A stretch of DNA of 64,000 bases, taken from the NCBI GenBank assembly GCA_910585275.1, contig CAJUCW010000011.1, positions 40,619-104,618 of the forward strand, given 5' to 3'. Position numbers and translations under genes: made by a program. The stretch is from an uncultured Muribaculaceae bacterium (lineage in GTDB: Bacteria > Bacteroidota > Bacteroidia > Bacteroidales > Muribaculaceae). How positions within the stretch are numbered: position 1 is the stretch's first letter; the number at the start of each line of letters is the position of its first letter. Of the stretch, positions 33,767 to 42,850 are shown piece by piece. The notes beneath the pieces were generated by a model that saw nothing but the letters and a program-made list of their open reading frames with translations, searched no databases and was not told where the DNA came from.

Positions 33767-36562
33767 ATGAACAGATATATTGCTTTAATGTGGGCCGTGG
33801 GTCTCTCGGCGAATGCCGTTTCCGTCATGGCACAGAAAAAACTGATTGACGCAGACAGTGTCAGGGTCGATCTGGGTTTTGGTGTGGAGCAGACCCTCGC
33901 CAATAGCCCGGCGGCTGTGTCCGTCATAACAGGTGATGAGCTCCGCACCTCCGGCGCCGTCAACCTCTCTGATGCCCTTTATGGCCGTCTTCTTGGACTT
34001 ACGGCGTTAAAGACCGGAGGATTCCAGGGAGATGATAACTATGGGGCCTCTCTCAACGTCAGAGGGTATCAGACTCTTTCCGAAAACAATCTGCTGATAC
34101 TTGTGGACGGAGTGCAGCGACCTATTGACCGCCTCTCTGTCAATGAGGTGGAATCTGTGACGGTCTTGAAAGACGCGGCAGCGGTGGCATTGTTAGGCTA
34201 TGAGGGGGTTAACGGGGCTCTCCTGGTCAAGACCCGCCGCGGAAAGGAGGGGAAGATGAAAATAGATGTGGGTTACAGGCATGAATTCCTGTTCTCACCT
34301 AAGGTGTCAGACTTTACCGATGCCTACGGATATGCCACAGCTCTCAACGAGGCGCGTCTCAACGATGGATTGGGAGCTGCCTATTCCCCTCTTGAGCTTG
34401 AGCTTTTTAAATCAGGGACTGATCCATACTATTATCCGGATGTGAACTGGAAGGATGCGGTCTTAAAAGACAATGCATCGGAGGATGAGGTGAATCTGTC
34501 GGTCAGCGGAGGAAACAAGAACGTGAGGTATTTTACAATGCTTGACTATACCGATGCCAGGGGCGCCCTCAAGGGTACGGACCAGACGGACTTCAATTCG
34601 CAGCTTAAATACTCGAAGGCGAACATACGGGCAAACCTTGATTTCAAGGTGACTCCCACCACGTTCATGAATGTGAACATGCTTGCCAGTTTCATAGAGA
34701 CCAACCGTCCGGCCTCGGGATATGCCAACGATATAATGTATCAGATCTACAAGCTCCCATCAACGGCATTCCCTGTAAGCCTGCCTGATGGCACGTGGGG
34801 AGGCAACTCCACCTTCGGCGATGCGAACCCTGTGGCGCGAGTGCAGAGCTCTGGTAAGGAAAAGACTCACCAGAGAGCCCTTTATGCCGATGCGAAGTTG
34901 ACACAGCGGCTTGATTTCATAGTTGATGGCCTGAGCGCGTCGTTGAGGGTGGCTTATGACAATATGTCGTCAATTAACGAAAGACATGGCAAAAGTTTCC
35001 AATACGGCTTCCTTTCCTATGGAGGCACAATAGGAGACAAGGATGAGACGGTTACCACCGTTTATGGCGACAAGATCAACAATCTCTCCTTCTCCAAGTG
35101 GCTTGGCAACCAGTGGCGGTCTAACCGATTTGATTTCACAGTCAACTATGACCATACTTTTGGAGACCATTGGGTGTCTGCGGCATTTATCTACAATACG
35201 GTAGGCATTGTGGGTATGAACAGGTATAACACCATAAACCGTGCCAATGTGATGGGTTATCTGGGATATGTCTGGAGAAAAAGGCTTGCCGCGAGTGTTA
35301 CCCTTGGCGGCAACGGCTCCAACCGCTCATATCCCCATAAGTGGTCGTTCTCTCCGACAGCGTCTGTGGCATATACCTTTGCCAATGACATGGAAAATCC
35401 GGTCCTTAATATGGGTAAGGTGCGTGGCTCTTTCGGAATCCAGCATTCCGATTATGTGCCGGTCAACGGTATCTGGCTTGAGAACTATGACGGCGGCCAT
35501 GGCAATATAGTTTTGAAGCCTAATTATGACGGCAACAACTGGGGTAATTATCTTTCGCATTACCCTCTTTCCGATTTTGCTCTTGAAACGGCATATAAAT
35601 ATGACTTGGGTATAGACCTGCGGCTTTTCGGATGTCTTGACTTCACCCTGGATGGCTACTATAACAGGCGGTCGAACATCATGATGAAAGCAGACGACCT
35701 TAATTCATGGATTGTGGGGCGTCCCAATTCCTATGCCACCGAGGGCAGGGTTGACAGCTATGGCGTGGAGGCTGGATTGAGCTTTGTAAAGAGTCTCAGC
35801 AAGGATTTCAGTATCAATGCCGGTGCCATGATTACATGGGGACGTAACGAGATAAAGAGTTACATAGAGCTTCCTGCGGAGCAATATCAGTCGCATATAG
35901 GGCAACGTACTGACCAGGCATACGGACTCCAGGCAATCGGCTTTTTCAAGGATGAGGCCGACATCGCTTCGAGTCCTGTGCAACAGTTTTCCAACGTAAG
36001 TCCCGGTGACATCAAGTATAAGGACCAGAACGGCGATGGCATCATCAACGAGCATGACGCGGTTTATTTCGGTTATGGCCAAAATATTCCGGAAATCAAT
36101 TATGCCTTCAGTATCGGCGCCGAATGGAAAGGAATAGGGGTAAATGCTATATTCCAAGGGGTCTCCGGTCTGACCAAATGGCTTGGCACTACCGGGGTAT
36201 GGAGCTGCCTGCGAGATAATACCAACCTTTCGCAGCATTATTATGACAACGCATGGCATCCCGGCAGCGACAATACCAATGCTCTCTATCCGCGTCTCAC
36301 CACGCAGGACAATCCCAACAACAGCCACGCAAGCAGCGTGTGGTATGACGATATTTCCTGGCTTAAACTTCGCCATGTGGAGATATATTACCGTCTCCCT
36401 TCATGTTTTGTCAGGAAACTGGCTATGTCAGATGCCCGTATCTATGTCCAGGGTAACAATCTCTTCACTTTCTCCAATATGAAGGTGATGGACCCGGAGG
36501 TACTTGGCACAAGCTATCCTGTCTTCAAGGGGATTAACCTGGGACTAATTGTAAATTTTTAA
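33767..36562 (+). CDS. SusC-like TonB-dependent transporter lacking the N-terminal regulatory-like domain (second pair)
   Basis: This ~931-residue protein has a signal peptide (about 1-22, ending VMAQ) that leads almost directly into the plug (GVEQTLANSPAAVSVITGDEL ... GALLVKTRRGKEG). The CarboxypepD-regulatory-like domain found in the other two SusC proteins of the window is missing. A barrel with C-terminal GLIVNF follows. It may import a different fragment of the same glycan than the first pair. The start at 33767 (MNRYIALM) is chosen over an ATG overlapping the previous stop. It lies 35 bp after susD. Confidence 0.9.
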   Translation: MNRYIALMWAVGLSANAVSVMAQKKLIDADSVRVDLGFGVEQTLANSPAAVSVITGDELRTSGAVNLSDALYGRLLGLTALKTGGFQGDDNYGASLNVRGYQTLSENNLLILVDGVQRPIDRLSVNEVESVTVLKDAAAVALLGYEGVNGALLVKTRRGKEGKMKIDVGYRHEFLFSPKVSDFTDAYGYATALNEARLNDGLGAAYSPLELELFKSGTDPYYYPDVNWKDAVLKDNASEDEVNLSVSGGNKNVRYFTMLDYTDARGALKGTDQTDFNSQLKYSKANIRANLDFKVTPTTFMNVNMLASFIETNRPASGYANDIMYQIYKLPSTAFPVSLPDGTWGGNSTFGDANPVARVQSSGKEKTHQRALYADAKLTQRLDFIVDGLSASLRVAYDNMSSINERHGKSFQYGFLSYGGTIGDKDETVTTVYGDKINNLSFSKWLGNQWRSNRFDFTVNYDHTFGDHWVSAAFIYNTVGIVGMNRYNTINRANVMGYLGYVWRKRLAASVTLGGNGSNRSYPHKWSFSPTASVAYTFANDMENPVLNMGKVRGSFGIQHSDYVPVNGIWLENYDGGHGNIVLKPNYDGNNWGNYLSHYPLSDFALETAYKYDLGIDLRLFGCLDFTLDGYYNRRSNIMMKADDLNSWIVGRPNSYATEGRVDSYGVEAGLSFVKSLSKDFSINAGAMITWGRNEIKSYIELPAEQYQSHIGQRTDQAYGLQAIGFFKDEADIASSPVQQFSNVSPGDIKYKDQNGDGIINEHDAVYFGYGQNIPEINYAFSIGAEWKGIGVNAIFQGVSGLTKWLGTTGVWSCLRDNTNLSQHYYDNAWHPGSDNTNALYPRLTTQDNPNNSHASSVWYDDISWLKLRHVEIYYRLPSCFVRKLAMSDARIYVQGNNLFTFSNMKVMDPEVLGTSYPVFKGINLGLIVNF

Positions 36563-36574
36563 CAACCGGCCAAT

Positions 36575-38296
36575 ATGAAATTCACAAGATATCAACAAAT
36601 TCTCTTGGGCTGCGCCCTGATGCTTGGTGCGGGGGCTTGTGCTGACCTCGATTACAACGAAATTACGACAAATGATGAGGAATGGATGTATGACAGCCCG
36701 ATTTATGGTGTGGAGAAACTCATGAACGATGTCTATGCCCAGCTCATGAACGGCTTTGAGAACAATTATAACGGCGCCTTGCTCGCGAGCGCTACAGATG
36801 AGGCCTCGTATGCGCTTATCAGTTCCGGCATACATAGTTTCTATAACGGGGGATGGTCTGCCAACAACCCGATTGCCGATTACTGGAAAAACAGCTACAC
36901 TGCCATTCACGAGGCTAATAATTTTCTTGAGAAGCTTGATAAGATTTCTCTTGAGGACTATATCTACAGTGTCACGGAAACTACGAGCTATGAGGAGCTT
37001 CGTGCCAGGTTTGAGCTTTTCCCGTACGAGGTGAGGGCTTTGCGCGCCTATTATTATTTCGAGCTGCTCCGGGCTTATGGAGATGTGCCTATTGTTTTGT
37101 CAACCCTGACTGTAGATGAGGCCAACAACGTGGAGCGTTCCTCCGCGGATGATGTGGTGGATTTTATTGTGAGGGAATGTGATGCTGTCGCAGAGTTCCT
37201 TCCTGTAAGCTATCGCGATGAGATGAGCCAGCAGCTCGGACGCACCACACGTCCGTTCGTGAAGGCCCTGAAGGCGCGTACGCTGCTGTATGCAGCAAGT
37301 CCGCTGTTGAATCCGGAAGGCGATGTGGAGAAATGGAAGCGTGCGGCGGAGGCCAACAAATATGTGCTTGACAATGCGGCCTCATGGGGTGTGTCGATGG
37401 GGACATATGCGGCTCTCTGGGGCAATGACAGTTTCACCAACAGGGAGTTTATATTCGCCATCGCCAAGACAGCCGACAATACATTCGAAAGACAGAATTA
37501 TCCGGTGGGAGTTGAGGGCGGCAAGAGTGGCAACTGTCCGACACAAAGTCTCGTTGACCAATATGAATATCAGACAGGGGACAATGCCGGGAAAACATTC
37601 GGGGAGGTATATCCCGGAAGTATCGACATAACCGCCTCACAGCCTTATGCCGGGCTTGACCCGCGTTTCACAATGACAGTTGTGAAGAACGGTGATTTAT
37701 GGCCGCTCAACTCTAACCAGCAGGTTGAGATCCAGACATATCAGGGTGGTTTCAACGCTTCTCCGAAAGTGAATGCCACACCGACCGGATATTATCTGCG
37801 GAAGTATGTTGACGGCAATACCGACCTGACCCCTAATGTCAACAGTAAATACCGCCATGCGTGGATATTGATGCGTCTCGCGGAATTCTATCTGAACTAT
37901 GCCGAGTGTGTATATCACATTACGGGAAATGCGGATGATCCAGGAGAATATGGTATGTCGGCGAATGATGCCATTAATGTTGTGCGGGGGCGTTCGGATG
38001 TGAAGATGCCGCTTTTCAGTGGCAATCCGGTGGATTTCCTGAAACGCTACGAGCGGGAGCGACTTGTGGAATTTGCCTTCGAGGACCATCGCTTCTGGGA
38101 TGTGAGGCGCTGGAAGAAAGGGAGCGAATATTTCGCTGATGTGAAAGGCGCATTTTTGGAAAGGAGGGATGACGGACATATTATCATGACGCGTGTCCCG
38201 GGTGAAAGAAAATGGGACGAGAAGTATAATCTCTTCCCGATTCCCTATTTTGAGCTGCAAATTAATGGAAAACTTTATCAAAACCAAGGATGGTAA
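36575..38296 (+). CDS. SusD/RagB-family glycan-binding lipoprotein (second pair)
   Basis: This 573-residue lipoprotein has Cys22 in MLGAGAC as lipidation site. SusD-type helical repeats are visible (LRAYYYFELLRAYGDVPIVL), as is a C-terminal RagB domain (RLAEFYLNYAECVYHI, DAINVVRGRSDV, YERERLVEFAFEDHRFWDVRRWKK). It pairs with the SusC-like protein 12 bp upstream. Its stop codon lies only 5 bp before the next gene. Confidence 0.92.
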   Translation: MKFTRYQQILLGCALMLGAGACADLDYNEITTNDEEWMYDSPIYGVEKLMNDVYAQLMNGFENNYNGALLASATDEASYALISSGIHSFYNGGWSANNPIADYWKNSYTAIHEANNFLEKLDKISLEDYIYSVTETTSYEELRARFELFPYEVRALRAYYYFELLRAYGDVPIVLSTLTVDEANNVERSSADDVVDFIVRECDAVAEFLPVSYRDEMSQQLGRTTRPFVKALKARTLLYAASPLLNPEGDVEKWKRAAEANKYVLDNAASWGVSMGTYAALWGNDSFTNREFIFAIAKTADNTFERQNYPVGVEGGKSGNCPTQSLVDQYEYQTGDNAGKTFGEVYPGSIDITASQPYAGLDPRFTMTVVKNGDLWPLNSNQQVEIQTYQGGFNASPKVNATPTGYYLRKYVDGNTDLTPNVNSKYRHAWILMRLAEFYLNYAECVYHITGNADDPGEYGMSANDAINVVRGRSDVKMPLFSGNPVDFLKRYERERLVEFAFEDHRFWDVRRWKKGSEYFADVKGAFLERRDDGHIIMTRVPGERKWDEKYNLFPIPYFELQINGKLYQNQGW

Positions 38297-38301
38297 ATAT
38301 T

Positions 38302-39726
38302 ATGGATATAAATAGAATAAGTAGATATTTCATGACGTTTGTCGTTCTTCTTTTCTCTGTGATGGCAGTAGGCTGTGAGGAAGACGACATGTCGGGAGAG
38401 TCAATCAGAGGCTTGTCGGTAAAGGCGTTGGTGCCTTCATCGGTTATGGCGGGAATGGAAATCCAGGTTATGGGCACCGGTCTCGACAGGGTGACTGAAG
38501 TGGTTTTGCCCGGAGGCGTCAGTATCACGGATTTTGAAGCCGTTACATCGAACCTGCTGCTTGTGAAGGTTCCTGCCGGAATAAAAGACGGTACGGTAAC
38601 TATTGTGGCAGGAGGCGAGGCGGTTGACAGCCCGCTGCCGCTCCGTCTGGCGCATCCTCAGGTCACGTCAATGGTGCCGGGCGATGAGGCTACGGAGTCA
38701 CAGGAGATTACTTTCAAAGGGGAGGACCTGGAGTGTATCTCCAAGGTGTTTTTTCCTGGTGCCGAGGGGGAAGACCTGGTTGTGGATGCCATGGATTTCA
38801 TGCGCAAAGGTACGAGCCATCTGAAGCTTCTTGTACCGGAGGGAATACGCAATGGAATGGGCTCAATCAGGCTCGTGGCTTTTGACAGCTCGGAGATTGT
38901 AAGCCAGGAAATCAACTTTGTGGCAGCTGCGAAGGAGCCGGAAGGAGCTGTGACCGCAAATATTATACATATTGGGTCTGGACGCTATCTCACACGGAAT
39001 TCTTCTGAAGAGACTCCACGCATAATGAGCCTGACCGGTGGAAAGGAACAGCGGTTTGTATTCCTTCCGGTAGAAGGGGAGAGGGCTACCTATTATATAA
39101 AGAATGTGGCGACTGCGGAATATCTTGTCTGCGGAGATGATAACAACTGGCGTATGCAATGGGTGACGGATCCGACTTCCATCTCCAATCCGCTCAAAGG
39201 GAAGTACAGGATAGTGGAATTGGATGGCACTGACGGATATATACAGATACGCTGCATGGGAAGCTCAATGCTTGGCACAGATAGCAACGATGAAAATTCA
39301 GGTGTGTATGCCGATAAGAATGGCGAGGGAGAACCCCGTTTCCAATGGAAGCTTGATATCATCAGCGGTTCGTTTGAAATTCCGGAGCCTTCACCGGTCC
39401 TTTATGAGGGTAAGTTTGAGTTCGGAGACTGGAATGTGCTTGAGATTACAGCTGACCAGCTGACGGAACTTGTTGACGGAGACGTAATACGTATGAGTTT
39501 CTATCCGGAGCCTGACCAGTATCCCCAGATGGATTTGCGTGACAGCAACGATGTGTCGTTCCCCGGATTCGAGTGGCTTGGTCTTGACCAGTTCTCGGAG
39601 GATGGCTATGTGGATTTCACGGTTGACAGCAAGATATGCGCCCGACTCCAGAAGGGGGGCCTGCTGATACGTGGGTCGCATTACATAATTACAAAGGTTG
39701 AGATTTTGGTTGAAACCGAAGAATGA
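38302..39726 (+). CDS. Surface glycan-binding lipoprotein with IPT/TIG domains and a beta-trefoil-like segment
   Basis: This ~474-residue lipoprotein (Cys25 in VMAVGC) fits the position and architecture of a PUL surface glycan-binding protein. Two IPT/TIG-like Ig domains (about 40-205) come first. A segment with ricin-type trefoil character follows (about 215-355, NIIHIGSGRYLT ... YYIKNVATAEYLV ... GYIQIRC). A C-terminal beta-sandwich-like domain (about 365-470) comes last. The binding specificity is inferred from the neighbouring GH26 to be beta-mannan. The start could be 38290 (overlapping the susD stop), 38302 or 38332; 38302 is a compromise. Confidence 0.7.
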   Translation: MDINRISRYFMTFVVLLFSVMAVGCEEDDMSGESIRGLSVKALVPSSVMAGMEIQVMGTGLDRVTEVVLPGGVSITDFEAVTSNLLLVKVPAGIKDGTVTIVAGGEAVDSPLPLRLAHPQVTSMVPGDEATESQEITFKGEDLECISKVFFPGAEGEDLVVDAMDFMRKGTSHLKLLVPEGIRNGMGSIRLVAFDSSEIVSQEINFVAAAKEPEGAVTANIIHIGSGRYLTRNSSEETPRIMSLTGGKEQRFVFLPVEGERATYYIKNVATAEYLVCGDDNNWRMQWVTDPTSISNPLKGKYRIVELDGTDGYIQIRCMGSSMLGTDSNDENSGVYADKNGEGEPRFQWKLDIISGSFEIPEPSPVLYEGKFEFGDWNVLEITADQLTELVDGDVIRMSFYPEPDQYPQMDLRDSNDVSFPGFEWLGLDQFSEDGYVDFTVDSKICARLQKGGLLIRGSHYIITKVEILVETEE

Positions 39727-39733
39727 TAATATT

Positions 39734-41113
39734 ATGTTCAGAATTATTCGTTTATTATTATTGGCAATGTGTTTTGGGGTCATCGGTTGTGATGACTCCA
39801 AAACCGAGGCTGCTACGGCAGAGTTCAGGTTGGTCTCTGTCACACCGGCGACAGGGACTGTTGTCTCTCCCGGTACGGTTGAAGTGACTTTTGAGTTTGA
39901 TTCGCCTGTTGAGATAGTCGATGCTTCCAGGATAACGCATAATGGGTCTGCCGTGGGGAAAGCTTACGCCGTGGCGGGCTTTGTGAAGGTTGCAATCGGT
40001 GTCAGGCCGGGAAGCGTGAATAACGTGGAGATTGCTCCCGGGGCGATTGCTCTATATTCCCAAGGTGTTACCAATACGGAGACGTATTCTACCAGTCTTG
40101 TCGTGAATGAGCAGACTTCGGCTCTGTCAACAGAGGCACAGCGTTTGCTCGACTTTATGCATGAGATTGACGGAAAGAAGATGATGTCGGGTGTCAGTGC
40201 GTGTGTGAACTGGAACCAGAACGAGGCCAGGTGGGTTTACAAGCATACGGGGCGTTATCCGGTGATTAATAATTTTGATTTCATCCATGATGTCTATTCC
40301 TCTCCCGGAGGTTGGATTGATTACAGCAACTCCACCCCTGCGGTTTCTTGGGCAAACGAAAATGGTGTGGTGGGTGCTATGTGGCACTGGGGGCAACTTA
40401 CAAACGACGGCAGTACATATACCTGTACCCCGGGAAGTGGTCCGACGCAGACATCATTTCATCCTTCAGACATATTTAATCCTGAATCTGACGGGTATAA
40501 GAAGATGATAGCCGATATTGACCGTGTGGCAGAGTGGATGAAGCCGTTGGCCAGGCTCCGTATCCCGATTCTTTGGCGCCCTTTGCACGAGGCGCAGGGA
40601 AACTGGAAAGAGAACAGCGATGGCGCAGAATGGCGTAAGGCATGGTTCTGGTGGGGAATCGATGGCCCTGAGGCTTGTGTGGAAATTTGGAAAGTGATGT
40701 ATGACCGTATGGTGAACTATCACGGACTTACCAACCTTATATGGGTGTATAACAGTGGAGACTCGTTGTTGTGGTATCCCGGCGACAAATATGTCGATGT
40801 CGTGGGATATGATTTCTACAACTCTTCTATGGAAGATATGGAACGTTGGTATTATTTCATGAAAGAGCATTTCCCGGGGAAGCTGTTGGCTATATGTGAA
40901 TGCGGAAGCATTCCACTTCTTTCGGAGCAATGGGAGAAAGGGCTTCATTGGAATTATTTTATGCCATGGTGGGACAATGCGCGTACTGACAATGTGAATT
41001 CATCGGAGTTTGAAAGCAAAGAACATCGTAATGCGGATATAGATTTTTGGAATGATGCCTGGAATTGTGACTTTATGTTAAGCCGTGACCAGATGCCGTC
41101 ATTCCGCGACTGA
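39734..41113 (+). CDS. GH26 endo-beta-1,4-mannanase, surface lipoprotein
   Basis: This ~459-residue lipoprotein (Cys19 in GVIGC) has an N-terminal Ig-like domain (about 28-125) and a GH26 barrel. The general acid/base is Glu286 in WRPLHEAQGNW and the nucleophile Glu389 in ICECGS. The aromatic WHWGQL and WFWWG segments line the cleft. It cuts internal beta-1,4-mannosidic bonds at the cell surface, providing fragments for the SusCD systems. It is the last gene of the run, 7 bp after the glycan-binding protein and followed by a strong terminator. It is the main basis for assigning the locus to mannan. Confidence 0.92.
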   Translation: MFRIIRLLLLAMCFGVIGCDDSKTEAATAEFRLVSVTPATGTVVSPGTVEVTFEFDSPVEIVDASRITHNGSAVGKAYAVAGFVKVAIGVRPGSVNNVEIAPGAIALYSQGVTNTETYSTSLVVNEQTSALSTEAQRLLDFMHEIDGKKMMSGVSACVNWNQNEARWVYKHTGRYPVINNFDFIHDVYSSPGGWIDYSNSTPAVSWANENGVVGAMWHWGQLTNDGSTYTCTPGSGPTQTSFHPSDIFNPESDGYKKMIADIDRVAEWMKPLARLRIPILWRPLHEAQGNWKENSDGAEWRKAWFWWGIDGPEACVEIWKVMYDRMVNYHGLTNLIWVYNSGDSLLWYPGDKYVDVVGYDFYNSSMEDMERWYYFMKEHFPGKLLAICECGSIPLLSEQWEKGLHWNYFMPWWDNARTDNVNSSEFESKEHRNADIDFWNDAWNCDFMLSRDQMPSFRD

Positions 41114-41137
41114 CCTATAACGATAGCACAAAAAGAG

Positions 41138-41169
41138 TACCGGGCGTATCCTCACGGATACGCCCGGTA
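41138..41169 (+). terminator. Terminator after the GH26 gene
   Basis: A perfect 14-bp stem (41138-41151 with 41156-41169, loop tcac) is followed by TTTTGTTG. It may also stop the convergent tRNA transcript. Confidence 0.88.
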
Positions 41170-41208
41170 TTTTGTTGTTATGTGCAATAATTGAATTGAT
41201 GTCGTAAG

Positions 41209-41291
41209 TGGGTGGAGATGGATTCGAACCACCGAAGGTATAAACCAGCAGATTTACAGTCTGCCCCATTTGGCCACTCTGGTATCCACCC
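41209..41291 (-). tRNA. tRNA-Tyr (anticodon GTA)
   Basis: This 83-base class II tRNA has acceptor stem GGGTGGA/TCCACCC with discriminator A. The anticodon arm GCAGA-CTGTAAA-TCTGC gives GTA at 41255-41257. A long variable arm is present, and GGTTCGAATCC forms the T loop. CCA is not encoded. A strong promoter lies 39 bases upstream. Confidence 0.95.
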
Positions 41292-41329
41292 GAGCTTGTC
41301 GGCACCGGTGTCAGTGCCGATTTGCGATG

Positions 41330-41361
41330 CAAAGTTAATCAAAATTTTTTATTCCTGCAAA
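41330..41361 (-). promoter_or_regulatory. tRNA-Tyr promoter TTTG-N20-TAACTTTG
   Basis: The minus strand has TTTG (41358-41361), 20 bases and TAACTTTG (41330-41337). Transcription would start about 32 bases before the mature tRNA 5' end. Confidence 0.7.
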
Positions 41362-41435
41362 TTTAAATTAACTTAAAAAAAGCGTGCGAGCCGTAATTTG
41401 TTGGAATCTGATAATGTAAATATCAGAATTACAAT

Positions 41436-42629
41436 TTATTTCAGTCTTTCTGATGCTTCCTTTATACGTCGCATGGCCTCGCGGATGTTGTCGTCTGAGG
41501 TAGCGTAGCTGAGGCGCATGTAGCCGGGAGCGCAGAAGGCCGCTCCGTCAACGCATGCCACGTGTGCCACTTCGAGAAGATACATCACGTAGTCTCCGCT
41601 TGTGTTGATTACGCGGTCGCCGTCACGTTTGCCGATAAATGACTTCACTTCCGGGAAAAGATAGAACGCACCCTGCGGCTCGTTGACGGTCCACCCCGGA
41701 ATCTCCTTGGCGAGGCTTACGATGAGATTGCGGCGACGCTCAAACGCCTTGCGCATTTCCTCCACGCAGTCGAGGCTGCCTTCGTAGGCGGCTTCCGCAG
41801 CTTTTTGTGCAATGGAAGATGCCCCCGAGGTATATTGTCCCTGAAGTTTCGTCACGGCTTTCGCTATGGGTAGCGGGCCGGCCATGTAGCCTATTCTCCA
41901 TCCGGTCATGGCGTAGGCTTTCGAAACTCCGTTGATAATGACCACGCGGTCACGCACGTTTTCGAATTCGGAAATGCTGTGCACTTCGCCCACGAAGTTG
42001 ATGTGTTCGTAAATTTCGTCGGCGAGGATGATGATGTCGGGATACTTGGCGAGCACGTCGGCAAGCGCCTTCAGTTCGTCGTGGCTATAGATGCTGCCCG
42101 TGGGGTTTGACGGGGAGTTGAGCATAATCATGCGCGTCTTCGGAGTGATGGCTTTTTCGAGCTGCTCCGGTGTGATTTTGAAGTCCTGTTCCACTCCGGC
42201 ATACACCTCCACGGTGACGCCCTCTGCGAGTTTCACCATCTCCACGTAGCTTACCCATGCCGGCACGGGGATTATCACTTCGTCTCCGGGGTTGATTGTG
42301 GCGAGAAGTACGTTGCAGAGTTCTTGCTTTGCGCCGTTGCCCACCACGATTTGCTCAGGGGCGAACTCGATATGGTTCTCACGGAGAAGCTTCCCGGCTA
42401 TGGCTTTGCGCAGCGACAGGTAGCCTGCCACCGGAGTGTAGCGTGAAAAATTGTCGTCGATTGCTTTTTTCGCCGCCTCCTTGATGAAATCGGGAGTGTC
42501 GAAATCGGGTTCTCCTACGCTCATGTTGATGACATCGACTCCCGCAGCCTTGAGTTCTGCGCTTTTTTGCGACATGGCAAGGGTGGCGGAAGGGGAGAGA
42601 GCGGCTATGCGCTGTGAAATCTGGTTCAT
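41436..42629 (-). CDS. Pyridoxal-phosphate aminotransferase, class I (aspartate aminotransferase type)
   Basis: This 397-residue cytoplasmic enzyme has fold-type I signatures. The PLP lysine is in NGVSKAYAMTGWRIGYMAGP. NSPSNPTGSIY and ILADEIYEH hold the Asn and Asp contacts, and YMRLSYATS holds the carboxylate-binding Arg. Closest in type to AspB-like aspartate aminotransferases; activity on aromatic amino acids or prephenate cannot be excluded. It is monocistronic with its own promoter, back to back with that of the DUF4836 operon. Confidence 0.9.
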   Translation of the reverse strand: MNQISQRIAALSPSATLAMSQKSAELKAAGVDVINMSVGEPDFDTPDFIKEAAKKAIDDNFSRYTPVAGYLSLRKAIAGKLLRENHIEFAPEQIVVGNGAKQELCNVLLATINPGDEVIIPVPAWVSYVEMVKLAEGVTVEVYAGVEQDFKITPEQLEKAITPKTRMIMLNSPSNPTGSIYSHDELKALADVLAKYPDIIILADEIYEHINFVGEVHSISEFENVRDRVVIINGVSKAYAMTGWRIGYMAGPLPIAKAVTKLQGQYTSGASSIAQKAAEAAYEGSLDCVEEMRKAFERRRNLIVSLAKEIPGWTVNEPQGAFYLFPEVKSFIGKRDGDRVINTSGDYVMYLLEVAHVACVDGAAFCAPGYMRLSYATSDDNIREAMRRIKEASERLK

Positions 42630-42701
42630 ATCTGTTGATGATTATATGTTTCCTGATTGGTCTTGCCGGGATGATCGGTTGTGATTTTTCCCTTTATTGC
42701 G

Positions 42702-42732
42702 CGAAGTTAGCGATTAAAAATGAGTGTGACAA
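42702..42732 (-). promoter_or_regulatory. Aminotransferase promoter TTG-N20-TAACTTCG
   Basis: The minus strand has TTG (42730-42732), 20 bases and TAACTTCG (42702-42709), one mismatch from the -7 consensus. It abuts the divergent promoter at 42740-42771. Confidence 0.5.
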
Positions 42733-42739
42733 GAATAAA

Positions 42740-42771
42740 TTGCGTAAAGATAAAAATTTTAGTTAACTTTG
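42740..42771 (+). promoter_or_regulatory. Promoter TTG-N21-TAACTTTG of the lipoprotein-ABC operon
   Basis: TTG (42740-42742), 21 bases and TAACTTTG (42764-42771) lead to a ~70-base leader before the ATG at 42851. The leader contains two overlapping GC-rich hairpins. Confidence 0.65.
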
Positions 42772-42797
42772 CCGCCGCAGGGGCGCATGTGCAAGCC

Positions 42798-42828
42798 CCG
42801 AGGGCCGTAAGCCGGCCCCTTCGGTTTT
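42798..42828 (+). terminator. Attenuator-like hairpin in the leader of the DUF4836 operon
   Basis: ccga-gggcc (42798-42806) pairs with ggccc-ct-tcgg (42814-42824) and four T follow. An earlier hairpin, ggggc/gcccc (42780-42784 with 42795-42799), shares bases 42798-42799 with it. The two may therefore compete. The effect on expression is unknown. Confidence 0.4.
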
Positions 42829-42850
42829 CAGAAATCAATATTACAAAGAT

